Shown: positions 27,204 to 39,423, counted from the stretch's first letter. The stretch is 64,000 nt of DNA from Phallus indusiatus (GCA_027605045.1 JAQFWX010000048.1:297898-361897), one strand, 5' to 3'. Numbers and translations: made by a program. Notes: a model not told the origin generated them from the letters alone.

Positions 27204-28751
27204 AAGGGACGACTTGGAAGAGAGTAAAGGAGATAGGAGACGCCAGGAAGTGTCCTTTATATTAGAAAACTGGAAGATTCTCGAGTTCGCAGTCAAATGG
27301 AATGACTTGTTTAGATGGCCGAACGTCACCACGTAAGTAAATCGGGAGTTATCGTTGTACACGTGGGAAGAGCACAAAAACAGCGTGATACAAAATTCGA
27401 TTCGAAAAAAAAGGCCAGTGGTAGATTAAAGGAACCTGGAAAGAGGTATGAAAATAATAAAGTTCTTCTATCAACAAGGAAGCAAAGGTAGTTTGGCGTG
27501 TCTGTGCAGCACCAGAACACAGTTTGGCTCAGTCAACATCTGTCCTCAGATGGCCGTTAAATTGTCAGATATGAACATCTAAATCCTCGATGCCGTGGCG
27601 GCACCGCCTTCTCCACCAATAATGAGGGCTTTCTCATTCTTTTTCCGGAGAAATCGACACAATAGAAATGAAGAGGTAATGACGCGCAGTTGCATCCGTA
27701 TTAGGCGTCAAAACTGAATTACAAGCCTAATTCTGTGGAATAAATCACATACCCATTCTTCTAATCCCACGATCGGTCGTCGAGGCCATCTTCGTCAACA
27801 ATCGATATCAAAGAAGGTACTGTAAACAGTTCAGCAATTGAGCGGGTGAACAATAATCGCGTTCTGGTATTCGGATCTGAGGTAAATAAAGTCTTCCATA
27901 AATAACAAAAAAGATGAAGAAAGTTCGCATGGTACCAACCATGACCGTTCGTTGATGAATTTATCGACGAACGTCTCGATCCTCCTTATTTTGTTACAAA
28001 TGCGATGTCAAAATATTTTCGTTGATATCAATCACGACATCCTATAAGGGTGTCTCGAATTTGTTGCGTCATTTCGATGGATAGTATTGAAGCTGAACAC
28101 AGGATGTCTCGAAATTACACAAGCGGTGCCTCGCGTTAAGAAGCAGGTCCGTTGTGATGAATCAGAACAAAACTGTTATCTTATAACAGAAACAATCCTA
28201 TGCTGTGATATCGTTGATTGCGATACTTCAACCAACATGGTAGAGTTATTATACGGGAAACATTGGATCGGCAAACCAGGTTTTCGATGGGGATAAAAGA
28301 ATAGAATACAATATCCCGCTTTGTCGGAAAGAAGATACGATAATTTGACCCATAACCTAAACGCCATGAGGGATCGTCAGCGCCTTGGTTTACAGGAGGC
28401 TTTTACGTCACTTTAAAAATAACCCAGACTGAGCAAATTCACATCAGCACCACAGTTTGCGATCGTGAGCGGTCAAGTAATTGAACGCAATTGATTGTGC
28501 AAGATAAGAATGGTGTAACATAGAAGAACAATTTTAGGGAGTTTGGAATTTTGGTTGACAAGCTGACAAACTAAAATGATTTGGTGAGCGTGCGCGTTCT
28601 CAGGACGAATTTTAGTCGGAGATTCGTCGGAGGCTTTCGGGAGACTCGGCATCACCGTGGCATTAGTCCAACGTTCAGCTCGACTTCGCTCTCGCTGGTC
28701 TGGGTCACCTCAACGTCAACTCCGGATGTTTTAATGATTTATGGCTCACGA
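27204..28751. other. Gene-poor divergent gap with a near-palindrome
   Basis: This 1.5 kb separates the MFS start (minus) from the USB1 start (plus), so both promoters are here. An 11-nt inverted repeat with one mismatch and a six-base spacer occurs at 27946-27973 (CGTTCGTTGAT...ATCGACGAACG). Small frames such as 28087-28296 have no recognised domain. Confidence 0.4.
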
Positions 28752-29814
28752 ATGGACAGCCTCGTAGATTATCTTAGCTCAGATGAAGACTCGACTCCGC
28801 AGAAAAGTAAAAAAAGAGCCGCTTCACCCACATTTGGCCTTCCTGATGGAAAAAAAAGGTTAGAGTCTATTAATATTTGATATATTTGGAATGTGCTTGA
28901 TTTAGCTTACAGGAACTTGCCAAAGGTCTCGGCAAGTTTGATATCGCCCGAACCCCTCGATGATCCATCCAAACATCAAGGTCGCATACGGACGCAACCC
29001 CATGTTGAAGGTCAATTTGCATCGTATATCTATGTCCCTGTCAATATCGGTGTGGATGGTATACGAGAATTATCCAAAATCGTAAAGCAGGCCCTTGACA
29101 CCTTAACACGATCAGAGCCGTTAATACATCCAATGATCAAAGACTTTGAAAAATGTATCACAGATGAAACTCGTGACTGCGAGCTTCATATTAGTTTGTC
29201 TCGCCCTGTATATCTTTTCCATCAACAAAGGGAAATGTTCAAACAGTCAGTCAAAAGTATGGCCAGTTCACACGCAACGTAATCTTCCTATTCTTATCAG
29301 CTATTTTGAAAGCGGTCTAATGCGCCTACCAGTTTTTCAGCTTCATTTGCCAGCTTTACAGCGTTCGAAAATGATGAGAAGACTCGAGCATTCGTTGCTA
29401 TGGAAATTGGGGCTGGTCATTCTGAGGTCTGAATTCATTTTCGTTGTCCATGATTGCATCTTGATTGTTTCGCGTTAGCTTCGCAAACTAGTTGATCATC
29501 TAACACCGACCCTTCGTGGTCTCTATCAAAAGGAATACTACTCTGAGCCCCGATTCCACGCGTCTATAGCTTGGGCTCTACTGAAAACAAAATCTAGGGC
29601 TAACCCAGCTCAGTCTCCACCTTCACTGTCCGACACTGACGTTACCACCAAAGATGATACCGAGTTTCCGACTTTGTCTTCGATCTCTCCCGAGATTCTT
29701 ACAAATTTAAATAATATCCTAAGCAAACAATTAAGCCGTATAACATTCGAGGTGGACACAGTGAAAGTACGAATCGGGAAACAGACCACTACGTTCCCCT
29801 TACGGTTGATTTGA
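28752..29814 (+). CDS. USB1: U6 snRNA phosphodiesterase USB1 (2H family)
   Basis: USB1 (MPN1) trims the 3' end of U6 snRNA in the nucleus with two His-x-Ser motifs of the 2H phosphoesterase fold. Four exons join in phase from ATG 28752 (MDSLVDYLSSDED). They contain a Lys-rich N-terminal region, EGQFASYIYVPVNIG, the first active-site motif in CELHISLSRPVYLF, SFASFTAFENDEKTR, FVAMEIGAGHSELRKLVDHL and the second motif in YYSEPRFHASIAWALLK. The stop is at 29812-29814. Introns are near 28860, 29259-29350 and 29427. Both HxS motifs are intact, so it should be functional; this is an ordinary housekeeping gene sitting among accessory genes. Confidence 0.9.
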
Positions 29815-30171
29815 AGCTGCCATCAAGGCGTTCCAAACCAGAGTTGTCTCGTCAAGTTCCAGCCAGCCCCCTGAGAGACAATCGCTGTGTTTCATGACTA
29901 TCAGAAAATTGGATAAGTTGGTGTATCTTTGTGGCAGCAACATTAGACAACATGTATATATTATTTATTATATCGACTATAATTTGTCCACGAAATAAGA
30001 ACATGCAAAACAGAATATACTAAGTGTACAATGCAGAATATGAAATGATGTAAAAACAAGGATGGCAACACAACACAACCGCACAAAGGAACGGGGGAAA
30101 AACCTATGTATGTAGCTTGAATATTGCGTACGTAACCTATTACGCACATCCGTTCTACATCGGCGCATCAA
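29815..30171. other. Short convergent gap
   Basis: About 357 bp between the 3' ends of USB1 (plus) and DUF6534 gene 2 (minus). It is AT-rich with nothing else recognisable. Confidence 0.5.
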
Positions 30172-31942
30172 TCAAGCCAGGAATGGTTTTTGGGAATCGA
30201 CTGGGGATGTCGGAGATAAATGTTGAATTGAGTATTCTCGGTGATGTCCATAATGTCCGTGTGGTGGTGACACAGAGCGCAACTCCACGTCCCAATGTCC
30301 AGACTGAGGTGCCGTCGGCGTCTTTGGACTTCGCAAAGTGGTTGTGTCAGGAGACGTTTGGGATTGATAGCTGTCATCAGATGTCTGATTTGGGTCTGAG
30401 AAACTATTCTCAATGATAAGTCCAGTTGAAACCGCACTACGAAGGAAAAATGAGATGAATAACAAACGCATTGAATGAGAGTAAAATTACTAACGGGGCT
30501 CTTCTTGATCTTTCAGTATGAAATGCCGCACGCCTATTGAATGATGCCAAGAGGGAATTGGAAAATACTTTGAATAATTATTAAGAAAGATCACAATGTA
30601 TAACGTAGGGACACAATGAAGACACGTACTGCCGCACAATAGCATGTAACAAAGAAATAATGTCTCGCCCAGCTGAGCTTGTCTGTAGAACTGGAGAATT
30701 CGACTGTGCTTAGCAGAAGTGTGTGTACATGATAATGTTCGCATACCGTTATGAGGTCGAGGATGGCCGCAACACTATATTGGTTTCAAACATTAACCTC
30801 CTACGACATGATCTTCGTAAAATCACGTTAACTGACCTTGTGAGGACACATGTATCTGAGTGAGCATGTCAACTTAGTAGTAATAAATGAAAGACCAGAA
30901 CTCACTAATGGTATATAAAATCAATTTTGTTATAATGGAACTATTGCATGGTCAAAAATGAATATGCCATGATGAAATAGCGAAATTCTTACTCCGTCCT
31001 TGAGAGAATTACACTAATTAGAGACTATGAGAATCTGAAATTTTGAAAAACGCACCTTTTTAATCCCGTTCTCTTGAAATGCAAGGAAAATGATAATACG
31101 ACAGCAATACCGAGATCAACAATAACTCCGGAACCTAACCAGATAGCAACGACCGCCTAATCGCGGAAAACTTGATTCGACATCATGACATCATGACTTA
31201 GGATTCCTTACCTGAGCGAAAGCATTGGGTGCTGTCGTGGTAACATTCCATTGTCAGAGGCGTTCGGACTTAATACAGACGGACATACTCGCAAGTTTTT
31301 GAAAGGACACGGGTTTAAGACCATAGCTGGCGCCGAGGATACCAAAGCCAAACTCGACACATATGAGCACCAGCATAGGAACAACGAAGTATATCAAACG
31401 TTTGTCGAGGCTATAAATTCGTTTCATGAAAAGTAGTTGAATGAGGAAGATGAGCATGGAGCCGAAGACGACAGTAAGGCCGTAAGATATTCGAACGGTG
31501 CCGATGGCGTTGACGTTACCCCAATTCCGAACCAGATACCACCCTGCATGAGACGATCAATGAATCCAACTGTGTCTCTAGAGAATTGAAAACACACATG
31601 CGAAATCCACGCTACTTATAAAGTGGGCCATGTTTAGAATACTAGATGAAAATGAGATGAATCTGAAAAAAGATGAAAACAAAGGATATAACATACAACA
31701 CGCCAGCAATCTAATAATAATTGGAGATAAATATAAGTTCACAGTAACGACTTGAGAAAGCCACTTGCCGCAATCTTGTAGTACAATGGATCATTTGGAA
31801 ACAAGCTGTAGTAGAGGTACGACTGAAGCGTTAAGATCCCTGTCAAAAATGCCGCCACGATGATGGCGATGAACACTAGTCCAAATGTTTTGGAAAACCC
31901 CGGAATAAGCGCGGTCCCAGATGGCAGAGTGAGGTTGGGCAT
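30172..31942 (-). CDS. DUF6534-type multispan membrane protein 2
   Basis: The start is taken at ATG 31942 (MPNLTLPSGTALIPGFSKTF); an in-frame Met at 32032 would add about 30 residues. The first TM helix FGLVFIAIIVAAFLTGILTL with SYLYYSLFPNDPLYYKI closely parallels the plus-strand paralogue at 22560. Further exons give WGNVNAIGTVRISYGLTVVF, SMLIFLIQLLFMKRIYSLDK, RLIYFVVPMLVLICVEFGFG and ILGASYGLKPVSFQKL, then GSGVIVDLGIAVVLSFSLHF with KRTGLK. The C-terminal polar tail (30172-30460) is Ser/Thr/Pro-rich and ends at TGA 30172-30174. Exon joins in the 30480-31150 part were not all resolved. The role is unknown; likely seven TM helices. Confidence 0.7.
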
Positions 31943-33325
31943 GTAGGGCTGAACTTGTCGAAACCTATCAGCTTCTAAAAAGAGAGAAAAGGTAAAGAGG
32001 GTCTTTCTACCTTCGTACTCGATTGCGGTCAAAGCACGATAGGGTTAACAGTCCATAATAGGTTGCGGAAAAGAAGGAAAGAATTCCGGTTACAACACGC
32101 TGTTGTGTATATGTATTTGGGCAAATAGCAACGTCGGCTAAGGAATGCATGTCTTAAGAAGCTGGCTGTCCCACGCGTTTGTATTGGATTATTTCAAGCG
32201 AGGCTGAATTGTATTGGCGACAGAATGTGCTGAGACAATCCAGTTGGTAAATCACATTTTGTATCGACAAGCACATCTGACTACACTGACACCAAGAGGT
32301 TATTTGTTCGTTCAATGTGAAAAAATATGCAGCTGGCTTGGGGCTTGAATCAAGTTTGGATTTGGGCTTGGATTGGGCAGAGCTTGGTAAGCCAGAGATG
32401 AAGCGTTGACAAACGGAGCCTGTAACGCATGTCGTGTCACAAGCGCTAACCCTAATATTCCTTTGTTCCCTCAATGGGCGGAGGCCTTTCGGCTGAATCG
32501 CTTTGCAACAGTTTTGTATTTCGAGTTAGAACCTGTTAGAACTCAAATGCGTATACTCAAGCAATCAATAGAGAAGTTTGAACCGCAGCAGGAGCATTCT
32601 TGTTTCTAGGTGCTTCTTCACGAAATGAAGGGGTTCGCCGCTTCTACCTCTTTTTGGGTATAAATATTTGTTCGTTACCCTTAAACCACCTGATCTAAAA
32701 TAGCTCGGCGATTCGTAGTTCCCTTGCATCCTGGCTTCCTCCGAGAGTTTGTCTCCTCCGTGTTTCGCGTCATAGCCTTCTTGCGCGTTGGACAGGACTT
32801 GGACTCCAAAGAAAGTCTAAACGTTGACTGTCGGAAGTTTTCTGTGGTTTGGGGTAGACTTAAAGCTTGACGCTTGCAGCTTGGAAGATTCACACACTAC
32901 ACATTTCACCTGACTGCATTGTCCAAATTACGCAAATTTGCAAAAGCGGGGTAGGAAAAAGAACATTAGAGAAATTAAAAGGTCACGGATTTACAACAAA
33001 GTATGTACTCGGCTTGACAAGGACTAATCGGCAATGACTCGATTCGAACAGCCGTCTCCGGGATTTCACCGAGAGCGTTATCAAAGACTAATTACTAACG
33101 TTAATCCACGCAACACTAGTCGGACCCGACATGCCATTTGTCATTTTGATAATTCTCCCCACAGCCGTGCCTACAGGCCAATTACGTTCAAAGATAACGT
33201 GGAGCTAAGCTGTGAAAAACGAGCTTCGCCGCTCTTCTTGTTTACCCAATCACCCATAAAAAGCAGCTGAGATTTTCCTCCGACCGGATTTCAAAGTCTC
33301 TCAGGCCCGGTGAACTGAAACGACA
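31943..33325. other. Gene-poor divergent gap
   Basis: This 1.4 kb lies between DUF6534 gene 2 (minus) and the BSC6-like transporter (plus) and should carry both promoters. Open frames at 32154-32474 (minus) and 32406-32609 (plus) overlap each other and match nothing I know. A TATAAATA element at 32659-32666 is too far from the next ATG to assign. Nothing else is seen. Confidence 0.4.
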
Positions 33326-35543
33326 ATGTCGACAACCATCTTGGAGTCCGTAGCTGCCTCAGTAGACGTTCCTCGGACTGAAAGCATCATTTTAAAGAAC
33401 CTACGACCTGTTCATGTCAATAGAACCCTTACGAAAGGAGACGACGACGCTCTTTCAGCTGATGTTTACGAGACGGGCGTTCCCACCAGCACCAGCACTA
33501 CACCGGTATTTGCGACTCGTAGTCAGCGTCAGCTAGACCCGGCAGTGATTGCGAGGATAAAACGCAGAGAAAATTTCCAGTTTGCGGCGTTGTGTGTTCC
33601 GTTGTTTTTGGCTGGATATAACGATGGTTTGGTTTTCCGACGAAGATGCACATAGATGATACTCACAAAAATACATGTAGGTTCGACGGGTCCGCTTCTT
33701 CCTACAATGCAGAAAAACTACCATGTATGTACGTTTGAATTTGGGTCGTACATGATATGTGACCGATTTGGGTTTTAGCTGAATTTCACGATTGTTTCAT
33801 TGATCTTCGTCGGCAATTGCATCGTAAGTGCCTCGGTTCTCTTCTCCATAATTTCCATAAAATCTTAAAAACCGTGCAACAGGGGTTTGTATCCGGGGCA
33901 TTTTCAAATGTCTGGCTTACTGAACGACTCGGGTTTGGAAAGGCAAGTGTATAGACTGTGTCCGTATTTGCATAAACGCTAATATTGGATTTGGAACAGA
34001 CCATCACACTTGGTAATAACTCCTCATAGTTCCTGGGGGCTCTTTTAACTGATATCCCACCGCAGGGTCTTTTATCCAAATCTTAGGATATGCACTGATG
34101 ATTCCCAAACCACCTTTTCCCGTCTTCGTATTAGGATACGTTTTGAACGGCTTTGGAATCGCCCTACAAGTACGTTCCGCGATGCGATTTTCAAAAGTCT
34201 ATTCATGTTTTATTTTCACTAGGACGCCCAAGCCAATGGCTTTGTAACCACATTGTACGATAGTACAACAAAAATGAATTTCCTCCACGCCGCATATGGT
34301 CAGTTTCTCCTAATATCATACATGGCTGAGAGCTCAATGTCAGGTGTAAAGGATTTGGTGCACTTACAGCGCCGCTCATAGCCACGCAATTCGCCGGTTT
34401 CAAACAGTGGTCTTTATATTATTGCACAAGTCTCGGTCTTTCTATTTTCACTTTTGCTGTTCTCGCTTTCGTCTTTAGATTCAAGACACAAGAAAGTAAG
34501 CTTACCAATCAACCTCTCAATTCAGTAATTGATATATTCCACTTAGTCTTACTTACCGAAAATGGACATCCACCTAGCGACAACGCGGCTCATGCATCAC
34601 AGCATAGCACTATTAGACAAATCATGAGTTTGGGGGCCGTTCATACTATGGCCATTTATTTATTAGTATACGTCGGCGTTGAGGTCACTCTGGGAGGTAA
34701 TGACGTGTACGAAAAATGCATTTATATTGTCGCTGACCCATGATTTAGGTTGGATTGTTACGTATATCATCGACAAACGCGGAGGTGGTCCAAGTTCCGG
34801 ATATATTTCTAGTGGCTTTTTCGGTGGTATGTATATGTGACTCGAATTTCGAAAGGAGCAGGGGACTAATTTGAATTATTTTCAAGGTTTAACATTAGGT
34901 CGCATGCTTTTGCACTTTCTCTCTCGGTTTATTCCCGAAAAACATACCGTATATCTCTATGCCATATTATGTCTTGCGTACGCTCTTTGTTTCGTCGTGT
35001 TGAAACATGTTACTCATGACAAGTAGCCTTGAGCTGACAATCTGGCTCGTGCCGTCCCTCATTGGAAACGCGATTAGTGTCTCGTTTATTGGATTTTTGT
35101 TAGGACCTTTATACCCAGTCACGATGAATCACGCGGTGCGTGTAATTTTCTGCTTCTAACGACGACCCATTCACCATATCTAATGTCATCCTGTACAGAG
35201 TCAAGTCATTCCTCAGCGATTGCTGACAGGAAGTATTGGATGGATGGCCGGTAAATAAATTATAATCTTTTATCTGCCTTTTCACAAACTAATAAGCTGC
35301 GCTTTTTCTCAGGATTCGGGCAAGCAGGAAGCGCACTCCTTCCCTTCATAACTGGTGCTTTGGCAAACAAATTTGGCATAAGCAGTTTACAGCCCTTGTA
35401 GGTGTCTCGAAGATTCACCTCTCACCTCACCCATGCTGATTTGTCTTCCATTTTTCAGTATCATAGCAGACATTTCTGTTATGATTATCTTATGGGCTGT
35501 TGTAGGCTGGCAAGCCAGAGGACTCAAACGGCTCAGGGACTGA
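33326..35543 (+). CDS. MFS transporter, BSC6-like (bypass-of-stop-codon 6 type)
   Basis: This is a 12-TM major facilitator of the fungal BSC6-like group; its substrate is unknown. Start ATG 33326 opens a long polar N-terminus that ends with VIARIKRRENFQFAALCVPL and FLAGYNDG, the TM1 signature of this group. Later exons give STGPLLPTMQKNYHLNF, GFVSGAFSNVWLTERLGFGK, LGYVLNGFGIALQDAQANGF and KMNFLHAAYGLGALTAPLIA. After a central loop come YLLVYVGVEVTLGGWIVTYI, GGPSSGYISSGFFGGLTLGR, LTIWLVPSLIGNAISVSFIG and GFLLGPLYPVTMNHA. The stop is at 35541-35543. A GTACGC...TAG intron near 34980-35024 restores the frame through LCLALELTIW. More than ten short introns are needed and no disrupted motif was seen. 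Confidence 0.83.
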
Positions 35544-35826
35544 TCTATGTAACGAATGTCTTTTGAATTACTTTAGAAGCATAAAAATCTAGTGGAACCT
35601 AAAGAACGAGTTTCTGTTGGGTTATGTACATATTATATTCGAAATAATGTCTAGTAATCCTGAAAATATTTGTATTAGTCTTGTAGTAGATGGTAATTTT
35701 TGAGAATTAAGGCTCGAGCAAAAATATTATAATATTATAATAGGTCCAGTTTATGAGACTGATGCTTGCAAGGACGTTTCCTACGTAACGAATATTTTGA
35801 ATTCGATTTGAAAGCTTTAGAAGCTC

Positions 35827-36128
35827 TTATGGTGCAAACAAAGCGGCAGCAGTGGCCGAGATCATTCTCGTGACATCGTGTGACAGCGGCCCGAGACCTT
35901 CTTGAGGAACCTGCTGACAAATCGGCGGTGTCAGCGCTCCTGAAGCGGCCTTGGCAAGCCGAACAACAGGCATCGCCGAGCCAAGCCAAGCTAAGGCCAG
36001 CAGCAAGCCAACAGTTATGGAACGTTCCTCAAACTTAAATACTCCGCGTTCAATCACCCATTCCTCTCTCTGAGGTGCTACGTTTAAGTCTTCATTTGAA
36101 ATGGGTATTTTCGATGCCTCCAAAGCTG
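35827..36128 (-). CDS. Hypothetical small protein, one putative TM segment (uncertain)
   Basis: An open frame reads about 100 residues including NEDLNVAPQREEWVIERGVF and a hydrophobic stretch VGLLLALAWLGSAMPVV, ending at 35827. No ATG opens it; a possible acceptor (CTTACAACAG) lies just upstream, so it could be the last exon of a minus-strand gene overlapping the MAPEG-like gene's 5' end. I do not recognise the family, and the conflict with the plus-strand gene keeps confidence low. Confidence 0.25.
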
Positions 36129-36151
36129 TTGTAAGATTGTGAGTTCTAGAC

Positions 36152-36906
36152 TTGTTCAGCCTGCTTCGTCTCTACATCGTGCCTCACCGGTTTATTTGGT
36201 GTAGTGTGCCCTTTGTCGTTCTCTTCAACACTCTAGTCCACATTCCTATTGCGACTGTGATCGCACGACCTGGAGGAGTCGTCTCATACCTCTTGCGTCC
36301 ACTCTTGAATGCTTTTACAGTGAACGACTATCAACGTGTTGTGGTCATCACGCTCATATACTACTTCATGACATATACTGGTTCAGCTGCGTTGTCAATT
36401 ACCGGTGCGACCATGGGAAATCCAGAGGGTTATTTAAATGAAGGTTAGCGGCTGTGTCGTGATATACGAGGAGAGAATCCCGATATTATCAATCATGTAG
36501 AGCCTCGACATGGACGGGATAGACTCACGGGTCTTCCTCATCGTCTACACGCCATCCACCTGAATCTCATAGAAACCTTTCCTTGTATGTTATACTTCCT
36601 TTTCTTCTCATCATAGTCTTATTTTAATGTCCTATAGCATTCGCTACCTGTGTTGCAATAACACTAGCATTGCCGCTTTACATCGCCGATTCGACCGAGC
36701 CAATGGAACAATGCATCAACTTCCTCCTTCTCGCTGCGTTCTGCAAAGCCATACTCTATGTTCCCGCCTATGCCTTTGGCTACGCGACTATCAGAAGTTT
36801 AATACACCTCATGAACAACGGTGCTCTGTTAGGACTAATTATTTCAGTTATTAAATCTGCGAACGTAGCACAGGATCAGGACACTTTCATTGATATTTTG
36901 AATTGA
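36152..36906 (+). CDS. MAPEG-like membrane protein (5' end unresolved)
   Basis: MAPEG proteins are small four-helix membrane proteins in glutathione or eicosanoid metabolism. Three exons join in phase. The first ends at LSITGATMGNPEGYLNE before GTTAGC. The second has PRHGRDRLTGLPHRLHAIHL and NLIETFP, matching the family's conserved Arg/His and N-x-x-E-x-F-P core. The third gives SFATCVAITLALPLYIADST and two further helices up to the stop at 36904-36906. The start is not found: the first exon's frame is closed by TGA at 36140-36142 and the first in-frame codon at 36152 is TTG, so an upstream exon or a truncated 5' end is likely. Enzyme activity cannot be inferred. Confidence 0.6.
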
Positions 36907-37393
36907 AAGGGTTCAGGATTATTATTTTATGTATCATATGATGAGATATTCTGATGGGAAATACATTTTATAGTATTATTGCAAGGAAACCATGTGTGGT
37001 CAGCTTTGGGTCTGAATCATTTGGCGTAACTGATTCTCTTCAGTGTTCTCTTCAAAATATCTACGTGAGCTTCAGTGACCATCACTTCCATTGCCATCCT
37101 CATCACCACGAGACCATCTAGCAGTCTTTGGCGAGATCCGCCAAGATAGTGCGGGTGCTATGTCGTCCTGCGGATTGAAACTTGCAGCTTCGTTTTTTTC
37201 GATATCTTTCTGTCCCGGAACCCTTCGTCACGTCAGCTCCGCACTCAGTTACGAATAGGGAAGCGCCTCGTTCTGATCGTAATCATCCAGACAATTTGGA
37301 TAAAAGCCGAACCGAATTGTCTGCCAGGCATGGTGTGTTAACGTTGTATCCGTTACGGTTACGCAGAAAGCGTGATCAATGCGATATTCTTGA
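36907..37393. other. Convergent gap, no gene seen
   Basis: 487 bp between the MAPEG-like 3' end (plus) and the phosphotransferase 3' end (minus). The frame 37182-37400 has no recognisable domain. Confidence 0.45.
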
Positions 37394-38443
37394 CTATTGA
37401 GTCAATTTCCGTAGAACGTTTATGGGGCGTGTATAATCATCATCGACTTCCACGTCACCGGCAATCACAAGTAGATAGTCCGAGACAATTCGGAATATCA
37501 ACGCTCGAGCAAACGTTTTGATTTGTTTCTTATCATTCAGATAAGTCTTGGCCCACTCCTCGGGTGCGTTTTCACAAGCTAGCGCGTCGACTAGGACAAT
37601 GGCGGTACTATAGAACGGTGGTCGAAAGTATGGTGATATGTCAATTATTCCGGGGGGAGGAGATGAAGCTGTCAAGGGAAGACTAAATAGAGTATTCCCT
37701 GTGAGATCTCCATGGATTATTTGTGGAAGTTCGTCCTCCGCTGAGCTGGGATTTTGATCTAGAGAGTGGAAAATGTCTAGTGCTTCGCCCAGGTAGTCCG
37801 CATCCGTTCTCCAATGCATTCCCATCGATACCAGGCGTATCTTGTTGTCGACGTGCACTTCTATCATCGTTTCATTTTCTAACGAAAGCTCATTCCATGC
37901 GATCCGGTCTGCCAACCCCCACGGATCTCTCCTTTCTTGGAGGAAGGCTGGCTTTGCCACCTGATGCTTTCGCATCAACGTCGCAAAACGCTGCCCAGCC
38001 ACGATAATATGATCCCATTTATACGTCAGAGCGGGATCGTATTGTACAACGTCCGTGGTTTTGCTCAAAGATGCTTCCAAAAGAGGCCCCAGAGTTTCGC
38101 TGCTTGTTCCATCAAGCCAATTCCACGCTGTCCAGTTTTCTACAACGAGCGACCTAGATCCATCATCCGGATGTGCGAAAAGAGGTTTACAGAGTCGAAT
38201 AGTGTGTTCTGTAGAGTCGGATGGGTGATTTTCATCAATAGCCTTATACGTATTCGCCAGCCATTCCAGCATTTCTAACGACATGTCGAGCCTCTTTAAC
38301 ACGACATTTCCCGCGCGATACGCTATTCCTCGACCGCCCGAAAGCCGCTCAAGGTTTGTATGTGATTCGATGCCAAATGCTTTCAGAGTTGTTATATTGG
38401 GGATTGAAGACATGCTGTTTTGCTGTTCTGGGCTGTGAGGCAT
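37394..38443 (-). CDS. Intronless APH-like phosphotransferase resembling an actinobacterial family (TIGR02569)
   Basis: One uninterrupted 349-codon frame (ATG 38443, stop 37394) in a region where nearly every gene has many introns. It shows an APH/kinase-like plan: a Gly-rich loop at residues 35-51 (SGGRGIAYRAGNVVLKRL), the Brenner catalytic motif HGDLTGN at 244-250 and a metal-binding IDISPYFRPP at 267-276, followed by AIVLVDALAC. The HGDLTGN...IDxSPYxRPP combination is what I recall from TIGR02569, a family defined in actinobacteria; this is from memory and needs a search. The substrate is unknown; small-molecule or macrolide-type phosphorylation is only a class-level guess. Lack of introns plus the family's bacterial range suggests horizontal transfer, but fungal members may be widespread. 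Confidence 0.78.
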   Translation of the reverse strand: MPHSPEQQNSMSSIPNITTLKAFGIESHTNLERLSGGRGIAYRAGNVVLKRLDMSLEMLEWLANTYKAIDENHPSDSTEHTIRLCKPLFAHPDDGSRSLVVENWTAWNWLDGTSSETLGPLLEASLSKTTDVVQYDPALTYKWDHIIVAGQRFATLMRKHQVAKPAFLQERRDPWGLADRIAWNELSLENETMIEVHVDNKIRLVSMGMHWRTDADYLGEALDIFHSLDQNPSSAEDELPQIIHGDLTGNTLFSLPLTASSPPPGIIDISPYFRPPFYSTAIVLVDALACENAPEEWAKTYLNDKKQIKTFARALIFRIVSDYLLVIAGDVEVDDDYTRPINVLRKLTQ

Positions 38444-39423
38444 TTAGCAAAGATTGCGGGCCATCAGTCCACAGGGCGCCTCACTGACTCGGACCCGGCA
38501 AACACACGTCCGGGAACCGAAGGTACTGAATTTGCCGGCGTTAGAACTTGACTAGCTTGACTCATTCAGTTCAAAAGTTAGGTATTTCAAGCACAATTTT
38601 CGGTGTCCCACAACGTCTTCAACGTTCAACTTCGGCACCGAACACCTCGAAGAATTCACTTAACATGGAGGATCTCCTGGATTGACCAGATGTTGGGCCG
38701 TTGTATTCCAGCATTAAAGTTATTCGGACTTATTCCTACTTATGTCGCTAGATTGAAGTGATTGGTCCCGGATACTGCCGGATACTGCCGGATATGCTCG
38801 CCGCGGGCGCCTGTGCTCTCAGTTTCGCACGCGCGCGGGCCTTATCCTCCTTCCCAAACACCACCATCCACCGTCAGCGCCGCCTCCCCATTACCTGTCT
38901 CTTCCCATTCATTTCATTGATGAATGGCGAATGGGAATGTATCAGGCAACAGTTAAGTCCCTAATCAAAACTCCTGGGCTGGATCTTCGGAACTGAAAAA
39001 CAATAGCAGATTCACCCGGGATGCTGGGGAACGCTGGTAGACCAGGAATTCAGGCAAAGAGATCCATATCAGAGGTATTGTACTCTCAGTCGCTGTTCTC
39101 TCTCCCACTCATTTTTTTCCAGGAAAGGATCAGAAGAGTACAGCATCCTCAGCCGGCTTTCTAGCATTTGTCTTCCCCGTCGCATTAACCAGCATCCTCA
39201 GCCGGCTTCCTAGCATTTGTCTACCCAGCCGCATTAACCAGCATTGTTTACCTTCCAGCATCGTGCTGCATCAGTCAGTATCTATCACCGGCACTGCAAG
39301 GTATGTTTTTTTTGTGTGATTATCAATGTGGCTTGCTCATTCAACGCACTTTCAGTTACTTGTGGATAATATTTTGTGTATTATTAATCAGTCTTTACAA
39401 AAAAATATATTTCCTTATCATCC
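38444..39423. other. Gap with small tandem repeats before the Crypton
   Basis: The promoter of the minus-strand phosphotransferase should start here. A 10-bp unit (CCGGATACTG-like) is repeated three times near 38768-38793. A 49-bp tandem repeat lies at 39141-39244. No gene is visible; the interval may include the 3' flank of the Crypton element. Confidence 0.45.
39141..39244. repeat. 49-bp tandem repeat, two full copies plus a partial third
   Basis: CAGCATCCTCAGCCGGCTT-like units start at 39141 and 39190, with a few mismatches between them, and a truncated third starts at 39239 (CAGCATTG). It lies just downstream of the Crypton recombinase coding region and may belong to the element's end. 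Confidence 0.85.
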
